NCBI GenBank assembly: GCA_965240325.2
Contig: OZ251222.1
Location: forward strand, 4,030,001 to 4,094,000
Origin: Rebecca billardiae RCC1528
Lineage: Eukaryota; Haptophyta
Direction of reading: 5' to 3'
DNA length: 64,000 bases
The notes under the pieces were generated by a model. It saw only the letters and a program-made list of their open reading frames with translations. It made no database searches and was not told the origin of the DNA. The position numbers and the translations under genes were made by a program. This document shows, piece after piece, positions 30,442 through 40,169 of this stretch. The first letter of the stretch is position 1; each line of letters opens with the position of its first letter.

Positions 30442-33400
30442 ATGCAGGCCGCGCTGCGCGCGGCGGGTGCCTGCCGGCTGGTCGCCCGGCGGGGTGCGTG
30501 CACACCGCGCCCGGCGCTGGCCACGGCCGCGCGCTGGCACCTGGCCGCCCCCGCGCGCCCCTCGAGCGCAGCGCAGGCGCACGCCGCCGAGCCAGCCTCG
30601 CCCTCGCCGTTCGGCTGGCAGCTCGACCGCGCGCAGACGACGTCGCACGTGCTGCGCGTGTGGAGCGACCGCTCGAGCGCGTTCGCGCCGTCCGACTACG
30701 CGCGCGCGGTCCGGCGCCTGGTGCGCACGGCGTGCAACGCCCCCGAGCTCCGGCGCGACCTGCGCTTCAGGCAGCTGGTCGCCGAGCTCGCCTCCCAGCT
30801 GGACGCGCGCGCCGAGGCGTTCGACGGGCGCTCGCTCGCGCAGCTCGCGAGCTCGCTGGTCAAGCTGGACCCGATCTCCGCCGAGGCGAAGCTCGCCCTG
30901 CGCGCCATCGCGCACACCGCGCGCGAGCGCGCGCCCGCGTTCGACGGCGGCGCGCTCTCGACGCTGGCGGTCGCGTTCGCGTCCGCGCGCGTGCCGGGGC
31001 GCGGCGCGCTGTACGACGCGCTCGAGACGGCCGTGCTGGGCCGCGTGGCCGAGCTCGACGGGCGCGCGCTCGCCAACCTGCCGTGGGCGTTCCGCCGCGC
31101 CGGCGTGCCCGCGCCGCGCCTGCACGCCGCGCTCGCGCCCGCGTGCACGCGCGCGCGCGTCGCCAGCCTGCGCGAGGGCGAGCTTGCCATGCTGGCGTGG
31201 GCGTACGGCCAGTGCGCCGAGGGCGCGGGGCGCTCGAGCGCGGCGCGCGTGCTGGACGAGGTGGCGCGCGCCGCCGAGCCGCGGATGGCGGGCCTGCACC
31301 CGCGCAACGTCTCGACCATCGCGCTCGCGCTCGCGCGCGCCGGTGGCGGCGCCGGCGGCAGCGACGCCGCGCGCGCGTGCCTCCGCGCCGCGGCCGCGCA
31401 GCTGCGCGCGCGCGCCGACGGCTTCGACACGCAGGGGCTGGCCAACACGGCGTGGGCGCTGGCGAAGGGCGGGTGCGGCGACATGCGCGCGTTCACCCGC
31501 GTCGCCGAGGTCGCGATCTGCCGGCTGCCCTCCATGCGGCCGGACGAGATGTGCATGCTCGCGCGCGCGCTCGCCACAGCGGCGACGGGCCACGCGGCGG
31601 CGGCGCGCGGCGCGCACGCCGCCGCGCCCGGGCCGGACGCGGGCGTGGAGCCGAGGGCGCGCGCCGTGCCGCCGCCGCTGCGCGCGCTCGTGAGCGCGGT
31701 CGCGCGCCGCGCCGGCTCCCCGGCCGAGAGCCTGCGCCCGGCCGAGCGCGCCGCCGTCGCGTGGGCGCTCGCGAGCGTCGGCGTGGGCGAGGCCGAGCGC
31801 GGCGCGTTTGACTCTCTCGCGCGCGCGGCCGCGCGGCACGCGGCCGAGCTGCGGCCGCACGAGCTCGCGCAGCTGTGCTGGGCGTGCGCGAGCGCCGGCG
31901 GCGCGCCGGCGGACGCGGTGGGCGCGCTCGCGCGCGCGTGCGCGGACGTGGCCGACGCGCGGCTGCAGCCGCAGCACCTGAGCACGCTGCTGTGGGCGTG
32001 GGCGCGGCTGGCGCGGCGCGACGGCTGCCGGAGCGCGGCGGAGGAGCAGACGCTGTTGCGCCTCGCGCGCGCGTGCGAGGCTGGCGTGGGCGCGCTCTCG
32101 CCCGCGCAGCTCGCCACCGCCGTGTGGGCGCTCAGCCGGCAGGATGAGCAGCAGCAGCAGCAGCAGCCGGCATGGCCGCCTGCCGCGCGCGCGCCGGGCG
32201 ACCGCCCGGCGGCGCGCGCGGACTGGGCGGTCGCGGCGGGGGCGGCGGGCGCGGGCGCCGATGGCGCGGCGTTCCGTGCCGCGGCAGTGCCGACTGGCGC
32301 GAGCGCCGCGCTGCGCTCGAGCCCGAGCGCGCCCGGCCCGGACGGCACGGCGCGCGGCCGCGCCCTTGCCGCCCTCGGCGCGCGCGCGCAGGCCGTGGTG
32401 CCGGCCATGGCCCCCAACCAGCTCGCCTCCGCGGCCGAAGCCTTCGCGACCGCGGGCGTGCGCGCGCCCGCGCTGTATGGCGCCATCGCGGCGCGTGCCG
32501 CCGAGTGCCTCGACCGCTTCGAGCCCCGGCACCTCCGGCCGCTGGCGTGGGGGCTGGCGAGCGGTGCGGCGGGCGCGCAGCCGCCGCTGCATCTCCTCCG
32601 GCGCGTGGGCGAGCGCGCCCTGCGCGAGCGCGCGCGCCTCAGCCTGTACGAGCTGGCGGGCATCGCGCGCGCACTCTCGTGCGCCCTCGGCGCGCCCGCG
32701 CCGCTCGAGGCGGAGTCGGCGCACGCTCGGCACACACCGCCGCACGCCGATGACGGCGTGGGCCTGGCGCCGGGCGGCTCGGGGGAGCGAGCCGGCGGCA
32801 GCGCGCACAGCAGCGGCGCAGGCACGGACGAGCGCGCGCCGCTCATCGCCCTCCGAGCCTCGCTCGACCGGCTGGGCGCCGAAGCGGCGCCGCGCGTCGA
32901 CGCGCTGCGCGCGCGCGCGTCGCGCGCGCGGCTGGGCGCGGCGGAGGAGAGGCGAGCGGCGCGCATCGCCGTCGACCTCGCCTCGGCGTTTGCGCACGCG
33001 CCCGACCCCCCGCTGCCGCTGCTCTGCGCCTCGGCCGCCCTCGGCGCGGCGGTCGCCCCGGCCCTGCGCGGCCACGAGGCCAGCCGGCTGGCGTGGGCGC
33101 TGGCGAGTGCGCGCGTCTCCGCGCCGACCGTGCAGCGCGCGCTCGGCGCGCGGCTGACAGAGCACGCGCGCGCGTCCGAGCTCGAGCCGGAGCAGATGCT
33201 GCACGTCGCGTGGGCGTACGCGCGCACGGGCGAGGCGGCGCCCGAGCTCCTCGACGCACTCGCCGCGAGCGCGCGCGAGCGCGCGTGCGTGCCGCGGCTG
33301 CGCGCGCGCGCGCTGTGCGTGTGGCTGTGGGCGTATGCCGTGCAGGGCGGCACCGCGCGCGCCGCGCGCGAGCCGCTGCTCAGCGCGCTCTGGGCGCAGG

Positions 33401-33951
33401 TGTGCGCCGCGCCGCCCGGCGCGTTCGACCCGTCGATGCTGCGCGCGCTCGGGCAGGCGTGGCTCACGATGAGCGCCGAGGGCAGCGCCGCGCTGCCGCC
33501 GCCCGACAGCGCCGCGGCGGTGCTGCGCGCGGTGCGCGCGCAGCTCGAACAGAGGCGGCAGGCGGGCCCGTCGCGCCCGCACCGCGCGGCCTCGCGCGAG
33601 CTCCGCGCGTGCGGCTGGGCGCACGAGTGCGAGCTCGCCGTCGAGGGCGGCGCCCTGCTGCTCGACATGGCCGACACCACGCGCCGCATCGCCGTCGAGT
33701 ACGACGGCCCGACGCACTTCTTGCACAGCTGCTGCGCGCACCAGGCGTGGGGCGGGCGCGGCGCGGTGGAGGACGGGAGCACGCGCTGGCACACGCGCAT
33801 GCTGCGCGCCCTCGGCTGGCGCGTCCTCCGCCTTCCGTACGCCGAGCACGACCTGGAGGAGGACGGGCGGGAGATGCGCGCGCGCGTGCGCGCCTTCTAC
33901 CACGACCGGCTCGCCCCGCTGCTGCGAGGGCCGTCGCGGGCCGGCGAGTGA
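30442..33951 (+). CDS. RAP-domain helical-repeat protein, predicted organelle RNA-binding factor
   Basis: A single exon of about 1,169 residues from the ATG at 30442, which begins an Ala/Arg-rich, acid-poor leader typical of a mitochondrial or plastid transit peptide. In-frame ATGs at 30364 and 30229 are possible alternatives. The body is a long array of helical repeats with recurrent words such as LANLPWAFRRAGVP, LAMLAWAYGQCAE, LANTAWALAKGG, LAQLCWACASAGG and LSTLLWAWARL, the style of octotricopeptide/FAST-kinase-like proteins. The C-terminal RAP domain (about residues 1070-1160) has IAVEYDGPTHFL and RMLRALGWRVLRLPY. The family acts in organelle RNA processing or translation. A short polyGln (CAG repeat near 32149) lies in a linker. 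Confidence 0.85.
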   Translation: MQAALRAAGACRLVARRGACTPRPALATAARWHLAAPARPSSAAQAHAAEPASPSPFGWQLDRAQTTSHVLRVWSDRSSAFAPSDYARAVRRLVRTACNAPELRRDLRFRQLVAELASQLDARAEAFDGRSLAQLASSLVKLDPISAEAKLALRAIAHTARERAPAFDGGALSTLAVAFASARVPGRGALYDALETAVLGRVAELDGRALANLPWAFRRAGVPAPRLHAALAPACTRARVASLREGELAMLAWAYGQCAEGAGRSSAARVLDEVARAAEPRMAGLHPRNVSTIALALARAGGGAGGSDAARACLRAAAAQLRARADGFDTQGLANTAWALAKGGCGDMRAFTRVAEVAICRLPSMRPDEMCMLARALATAATGHAAAARGAHAAAPGPDAGVEPRARAVPPPLRALVSAVARRAGSPAESLRPAERAAVAWALASVGVGEAERGAFDSLARAAARHAAELRPHELAQLCWACASAGGAPADAVGALARACADVADARLQPQHLSTLLWAWARLARRDGCRSAAEEQTLLRLARACEAGVGALSPAQLATAVWALSRQDEQQQQQQPAWPPAARAPGDRPAARADWAVAAGAAGAGADGAAFRAAAVPTGASAALRSSPSAPGPDGTARGRALAALGARAQAVVPAMAPNQLASAAEAFATAGVRAPALYGAIAARAAECLDRFEPRHLRPLAWGLASGAAGAQPPLHLLRRVGERALRERARLSLYELAGIARALSCALGAPAPLEAESAHARHTPPHADDGVGLAPGGSGERAGGSAHSSGAGTDERAPLIALRASLDRLGAEAAPRVDALRARASRARLGAAEERRAARIAVDLASAFAHAPDPPLPLLCASAALGAAVAPALRGHEASRLAWALASARVSAPTVQRALGARLTEHARASELEPEQMLHVAWAYARTGEAAPELLDALAASARERACVPRLRARALCVWLWAYAVQGGTARAAREPLLSALWAQVCAAPPGAFDPSMLRALGQAWLTMSAEGSAALPPPDSAAAVLRAVRAQLEQRRQAGPSRPHRAASRELRACGWAHECELAVEGGALLLDMADTTRRIAVEYDGPTHFLHSCCAHQAWGGRGAVEDGSTRWHTRMLRALGWRVLRLPYAEHDLEEDGREMRARVRAFYHDRLAPLLRGPSRAGE

Positions 33952-34198
33952 AGGAGCCGCGCCGCAGCCGCAGCTCACCGGCTTGCGCGCCTCTCGTTGA
34001 CGCGATGCTGCAGCTGCTGCATGTCATCGGGCCCGATGAGCTTGGGGGCTGCCCTACTGAGGCTCATTATTGGCTCCTGGCTGGGCCCCGGGCCCCAGAC
34101 TGCCCTGTCATTGGCCCGTCCCCCCGGGGTCGGGTGGTGCCAATCAATCAATAATAAATAATACGTATATATATTATAATATATATATACATATGTAA

Positions 34199-34253
<55 letters not shown>

Positions 34254-34416
34254 TGCTACCACTATACGACAGGCGACGTGTCTCAGGTAATCGAGTTATG
34301 AAGCATGCGCTACTGGCGGTCGTGGCGGTTGCAGCAGCCGTCGTGGCATTACGGTCGTAGTAGTCGTGATGCCCGCCGGGGCGTACCTGTTGCAGGCGAT
34401 CTGACTGGGTCACCGG
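33952..34416. other. Intergenic region between convergent genes, with AT microsatellite
   Basis: Separates the stops of the RAP gene (+) and the copper monooxygenase gene (-). Most of it is AT-rich, centred on a TA dinucleotide run. It probably holds both 3' UTRs. No gene is seen. Confidence 0.55.
34149..34252. repeat. (TA)n-rich microsatellite
   Basis: Interrupted at the left (ataataaataatacgtat) and nearly perfect TA alternation from about 34200 to 34252. Confidence 0.9.
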
Positions 34417-36797
34417 TCAGCCGTCGCCGCGACTTAGCGGTAGACTGGTTGTTGATGCTCGGGGGCAGGATTGTCCGAATCGCCTGCGCAGCTCGTAGGC
34501 CTCGCGCTCCAGCCTCTGACTGCCATTGAACTCACCATAGCACGTAATAGCGCTGCCCTTGACGATAGATGCCTCACCGTGCGCCTTCAGGGTCGGGATG
34601 CGCTTGACCAGCTTGACGATGCTCTCGCTGACGTAGTTGGCGATTTTGGGGTGCAGCATGACAATCTTGCTGGAGGTCAGCCAAGGGCCGCACATGTTCA
34701 GCTGGCGCTGCTTCGGGTACTGCGAGAGGCGATGCAAGCCCGAGGCGCGACAGCATCGCGCGCGCGCGCGTGGGCAGGAACGCGTGAGCACATGGGCACG
34801 CGGAGCGCTCAGTGCACGCTGACGCGCGCGCACGCTCGAGGGCGCGGGCGCTGCGCGCACGTAGAACACAAAGTCGATGCACATCTCCGACTCTGACTTG
34901 AAGCCGAACGACAGCTCCTTCTCTCGCGCGATTCGCTCCGGCACGCGGTACGTGCAGTCCACCGTCCACCAGTCCCCGCGCTCGATCGTCGAGCCGGCGC
35001 CCACCGAGCGTGCCTCGGGCGCGGACGACGCGCCAAAGTCGAAGTACTCGATGCTGTCCGCGCGCTTGACGCGGCCCTTGGCGTCGTACTGCGTCGTGAC
35101 CATGTGCGACCCGTAAGTGTGCATGTGCAGCCCGCGGCGGAAGATGTGCAGCGCGGGCACCTTCACCTTCTCCATCGTGCACCTGGGCGGGCACACGTAC
35201 GTGAAGCGATTCAAGCCCGAGCCCACCTGCAGCCCCACGGAGGCCACTGCCGGGTCACCGAGCTGGAGAACACCAACGTCGTACTTGCGCAGCTGGTCCG
35301 TCACGTAGAGATCGACACCGGACGAGTCGTACACCTCCGCGCCCGGCGCGATCTCGTAGTGGAACTGCAGTGGTGGGAGGGATCGGGCGCGGGGGGCAGC
35401 AGCACGGCATCCGGGCGGAGGCGAGGCGTCCATTGGTGGGTGGCAGTGCCCGTTTGGAGCCACTCGGCATCAAGCTCTGTTGACAGCCTGGGCTGATGCT
35501 CGGAGCGCCTCGCGCGGACGTCCGTGCCGCGCGCGGTGCAGACGGCACACGCGCGCGTCGCGGGACGCGGCTGCACCTGCAGCGTGAACGAGCGGTAGTG
35601 CTTGTCGCCCGCGCGGATCCCCGCCTCGGCGGGCGTGATCAGCGGCCCGACGCCCTTTGTCCAAAACCAGAGGTCGTCCGCAAAGTACTCGCTCACCATC
35701 TTCATGCACGGGGCCTCCGAGCCCTTGAAGCCAAAGTGGTGAATCATGTTCACGTTCTCCTTCGGCTCGATGTGCGCGTCGATCGCCACGATGTGCACCG
35801 ACTGCCCCTGCAGCAGCCCCGACACCGCCTTCGCGTCGAAGCACACGTTTGTGTACATGGCCGCCGCGTCCTGCGCCATGCGCTGCGCGCGCTTGTGCTG
35901 GCTGGCCAGCGTGACGACGCGCACGTTTGGGTCGGCCCTGAGGTTGGCGAGCGGGTCGTACACGCAGTTGCGCGCGTGGAAGCGCAGCTGCGTCACGATC
36001 AGCGCGTCGCGGCCGTGCACGTGCTCGCCTGGCGGCGCCTGCGCGTGCTCAGCCAAGTACGCGCCCACGCCCGCCATCAGCACCACCTTGGTTGGCAGCC
36101 ATGGCATCTCGCCGTCGATCTCAAAGTCACGGTCTTGCGTGCGGTCGTCCGAGCGCACGCGGCGCACCATCTGCACGTACGCTCGGAGGCCGCCGTCCGG
36201 CGTGGGCTCGGCCCTGGCGCCGAGCAGCTGCCAGTCCGCACGCGTGTCTCGGATGAGGTGCGGCGTCTCGCGCGTGTGCGCGTCCATCAGCACGCCGGTG
36301 GAGGACTGGAAGTAGGCGACGTCCGCGCCGAGCATACGCCCAGCCTCGCCGAGGCCGAAGAGGATCCACCACCCCTTGCTCCTCGCGAGCGCGGCGGTGC
36401 TGTTGTCGAAGCGAGCGACGAGCATGAGAGCAATGGATCTGTTGCCGCACGCCGTGCGCTCGGGCGGCTTTGGGGGCTCGCCGAGGGGGCGCTGTCGCGC
36501 CTTGGATGCGGACGTCTTGATGCCTTTAGCCGACGTGGACCAGCCCATGGCGAGCTCCCTGCCGTGGCCTCGCAACAGTGGCGGCAGCGCGTGATGCACC
36601 TTGCGCGCGACGAGATTCTGGTATTGGCAGCCGTCGTGCCGTGCAGATGCTGACTCGAACGTCCAGTGCACCTCGATGCTCGGCTCATGCTGGCGCTCGT
36701 ACACCGCTGAGCACGTGAACCCACGCTCAGTCGAGCGCCCAAGCGAGTCGGGCGCCGAGTGCCCCAGCAGCAGGGCGAGCACCGCGGCGGATGCCAT
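34417..36797 (-). CDS. DBH/MOXD1-like copper type II monooxygenase with DOMON domain
   Basis: Three exons on the minus strand, 36797-35577, 35364-34861 and 34719-34417, all phase 0, encode about 675 residues. The N-terminus is a signal peptide (MASAAVLALLLGHSAPD). A DOMON-type domain follows, about 110-220 (WWILFGLGEAGRMLGADVAY, DWQLLGARAEPTPDGGLRAY). The catalytic half keeps the copper-site pattern: His-His in NMIHHFGFKGSEAPC, the joined exon sequence SFTLQ/FHYEIAPGAEVYDSSG, the HxH in GLHMHTYGSHM, and the Met ligand in SEMCIDFVFY/YPK. This family hydroxylates small substrates using ascorbate and two coppers in the secretory lumen. The substrate is unknown; catecholamine chemistry should not be assumed in an alga. 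Confidence 0.87.
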
Positions 36798-38271
36798 GCC
36801 CGCCTCGCGTCAGCCACCAGGAAACGTTCATCAGTCAGACCGTCTGATCGTGAGCCCCGTATTCGCTCAGACCGGTATCTAGAATATTGCTCTGATGAGC
36901 GACGATGTATCGGCGCACATGGATGAATATGAATGGATGAATATGAATATGCATATTACCATCCCGAAGCCAAATCGATTGCATATGAGCGGAACGATCA
37001 TACTATTGATGGTGCAAAGAAACCTAGAGCCCCGGCGCCCGGCGATGATATGACGACCGTCAGCTGTCTTAAGTATGACGCTGCGGCTGCCAGCTAACCA
37101 TCAATCTGAGCAGTTCATTTAAGACGAAGTCCTCAGGGCTGGCACGTGCGCACGGCGGCGTCGTCTGCATCAGCGAGTGCCGAGTCTGCAGCGCGCTGTC
37201 TGCACCCGGCTATCAACGTCTGAAGGTGGTCGTGATTCGTGAAGCTGCCGCCGGCGTGCAGCGGCGGCTGCAACTCACTCTCTAGTGTGACGCGAATATT
37301 ATTAGCTCCCAGCGGCATGGTGGCCGTGCGGCCAATAAGTCATTCTGGGTCTCCTCGACCACGCTCAGAAGCCCAGTCAACCCGCTGGCCTGGTTCACAC
37401 GCCCAGAGCTAATATTGCAGTCTGAAGTTGGGTGGGTGGCACTCTCGACGACGGCACGCGGACGGTCGTGATGCACGCGGGACAGCACATCAGGGGCATT
37501 CGGTGCACTAGCGAGGGTGGCATACGATGCCATCTCGACGTATGCATCCGTAGTATACTTGCCCGGCCCCAGGCGCCCTGTCATCCGGCACAATGTCACG
37601 TGCGTGGGCTTCACGCGGTCGTGATCGCGGGGTTCAACATGCTGTTCCGAACGATTACGAGCGCACACACGCGCGCCGGCGCGAGGCGAGCGAGAGGAAT
37701 GCACCCCTCGCGTGCTCGCGCGGGCAAACGCACTTCACGAGCATCCCACAGGCGCCAAGAACTTTCTCCGATGGCGATGCGCAAGCCGCTAGCCCCCACA
37801 AGCGCGGGGCGAACCACGCCGCGGGGCGGTGTCGCCGCTTCCCGCGCTGGGCCGGGGCTCTCGGTTTTCTTGCAACGTCAATATCAGAATAGACGCGCGC
37901 TCACAGGTATGTATGATAGCGCGCCGACGAAACTACTGCTGAAACAGTGTTTATAATATTAACGACGTGGTATGCAACGGGCAGGCGTCAGAGTCAGCAA
38001 GCTGTAGTGTCAGCAGATCCGGAGCCAGCAGCAGTAGACAAACACTACTGTCACCAGGATCAGCGCTCCTCGCCGTCGTCCCCCCCCCCCTCGTAGTCGC
38101 CCATCACTCCATCGCCGAGCGGAAGCTCGACGCAGTACGCACCGTCTGGCGTCGACGCGTGAGATAATATATTGTCAAAAATAATGCAATCGAACAAATA
38201 ACGAATATCTATTACAGCCACGAGTGACGGCCCGCCGGCCCGCGGAACGTGTCGCCACGCCCCGATCGAAG
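36798..38271. other. Intergenic region, about 1.5 kb
   Basis: It has no recognisable coding sequence. It contains a short imperfect tandem repeat of atgaatatga words (about 36920-36950), the second copy of the poly-C-tailed repeat, and an AT-rich patch (38160-38215) just beyond the helicase 3' end. Confidence 0.5.
37960..38092 (+). repeat. Poly-C-tailed dispersed repeat, copy B
   Basis: Starts taacgacgtggtatgcaacg like copy A at 10746. It ends with ccaggatcagcgctcctcgc, a short insert and a run of 11 C. The middle carries about 18 extra bases relative to copy A. Orientation is the same as copy A. Confidence 0.65.
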
Positions 38272-39971
38272 TCATGACGCCACCGCCGCCCCGCCCGGCT
38301 GGATGCTCTTGCGCGACACTGGCTTCTTCGCCAGCTGGCGCCGCCGCCCCTGCTTGGGCCTGCGCACCGAGAGCAGCCACTCGGGCACCTCCGAGCCCGA
38401 CGCCTTGATCACGTTGGCGATCGGCCGCAGGAACTCGACGTCCGCGTCGGTGAAGAAGGTGATGGCGCGCCCGCGCCGGCCGGCGCGGCCCGTGCGGCCG
38501 ACTCGGTGGATGTAGCTCTGCGTGGTGGTGGGGATGTCGTAGTTGATGACGAGGCTGACGCCCTTGAAGTCGATGCCGCGCGCCATCAGCTCCGTCGTGA
38601 TCAGCACCCAGATCCGCCCCGCGCGCAGCCCGCTCACCACGGCCTCGCGCTGCGCGGCCGTGCGCTGCGCGTGCATCACGTCAGCGTTCACGTTGGCGTA
38701 CACGAGCATGCTGCGCGCACACACAGAGCGCAGGGGGTTAGGGGGAGGGGCGGGCGCGCAGGGTGCGACTGAGCGCGCTGCGGCGCATGCCTCGACGCGC
38801 CCACGCAGCCGCGCCCGCCGCGCGCACGCCCTCACCGGAAGAGCTGATCCGCGCGCTCCTTCGACTGCACAAAGATGAGGACCGGCGGCGTGAGCCCCTC
38901 CTGCACCAGCTGCTTCATCGCGAGGATCTTGCCGTCCTCGCGCCCCACGTACACCAGCCGCTGCTCCACGTCGTGCGCCGCGGCGTTGCGCTCGCCCACC
39001 GTGATCGCGAGCGGGTCGCGCAGCACGGAGCGTGCCAGCTCCTCCACAGCGGGCGGGATGGTCGCCGAGAACATCGCGCGCTGCACCTCGGCGCCCTCGC
39101 ACGCGGCGAGGACCTCGTCGACCTGCTCGACGAAGCCGAGCTCGAGCAGCCGGTCCGCCTCGTCGAGCACCACCACCGAGACGGCGCCGAGCGACAGCTG
39201 CGCGTTCGCCAGCAGGTGCACGAGCCGCAGCGGCGTGGAGACCAGGACGTCGTGCTTGCGCCACGCGACGGGCCGCTCCTTGCCGCGCACGGCCGCTGGC
39301 TTGGCGAGCACGCAGAGGCCGAAGCGCGGGCCCTCGGCGAGGCGGCTGAGCTCGCGGTGGATCTGCTGCGCCAGCTCGCGCGTCGGCGCCACGACCAGCC
39401 CGCGCACGCCGCGCTTCGCCGGCGCGCGCAGCCTCGCGAGCAGCGGGAGCAGGTACGCGGCCGTCTTGCCCGAGCCGGTGGGCGCGCACACGAGCACGTC
39501 GCGCCCGCCGAGCATGGCGGGGATGCACTGCATCTGCACCGGGGTGAGCGTGGTGTACCCCGCTTGCGTCACGTTGCGCGACAGGTACGCGCGCACGCCG
39601 GGCAGCGCGGCGAGCTCGTCGGACGTCGAGATGGGCGGCGGCGCGCCGTCCGACACCTTGATGCGGTGCGCACGGCGGAGCGCGCCGGCGCTCTGGGGCG
39701 CGCGAGCCGCCGGTGCGTCGTCCGCGGCTGCGTGCGACGGGTGCTCCTTCTGGGAGCCAGGCGCCGGCGCGCCGCCCTCAGCAGCCCCCTGCTTGCGCCG
39801 CTTCGGCGCGGGCGTCTCGTCCCCGAAGAAGTCGAGGGAGCCGATCACGTCGCCCGACGCCGCGGGCGTGACCGCGTCGAAGTCGGCGGGCTGGGCCAGG
39901 CCGGAGCGCTCGCGCACGCGCCGGTCCTTGAAGCGGGCCCCCGCGGACAGCTTGTGGAAAAAGTCGTCCAT
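38272..39971 (-). CDS. DEAD-box RNA helicase, DDX52/Rok1-like
   Basis: Two exons on the minus strand, 39971-38836 and 38710-38272, encode 524 residues, joined ADQLF-R-MLVYANVNADV with the Arg codon split CG/C (donor GTGAGG). Motifs seen: Q-motif region TLTPVQMQCIP, Walker A APTGSGKT (163-170), PTREL (196-200), DEAD (270-273), SAT (302-304), then in exon 2 TTELMARGIDFKGV and HRVGRTGRAGRRG. The sequence around TPVQMQCIPAMLGGRDVL and DADVEFLRPIANVIKASG matches the Rok1/DDX52 subgroup, which acts in 18S rRNA processing in the nucleolus. The tail is Lys/Arg-rich (RRPKQGRRRQLAKK). The gene is divergent from the F-box gene, with 198 bp between ATGs. Confidence 0.92.
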
Positions 39972-40169
39972 CGCAGCCCGCTGCTTTGCCCAAAGGTGGT
40001 GAGGCTCTCGTCGTCACGAGGGCGCAGCCATGGACTGCGTGGCGACGACGGGCGCGCGCGCCCGGACCGCCGACCGCCGACCGGCACGGACGTGTCCGGT
40101 ATTGCCGTCCCAGTCAGCTTTCGGGCCGCGCCCGCCGCCGCCACCCTCGCGCGCGCGCTGGCCGAGGAG
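39972..40169. promoter_or_regulatory. Putative bidirectional promoter, helicase / F-box genes
   Basis: The 198 bp between the divergent start codons must serve both genes. No specific element is recognised; the call is positional. Confidence 0.4.

Noticed and set aside
30301-33978. Antisense frames of 1,225 and 1,034 codons opposite the RAP gene
   Set aside because: Arg/Ala/Gly low complexity. The sense frame has the RAP domain and helical repeats.
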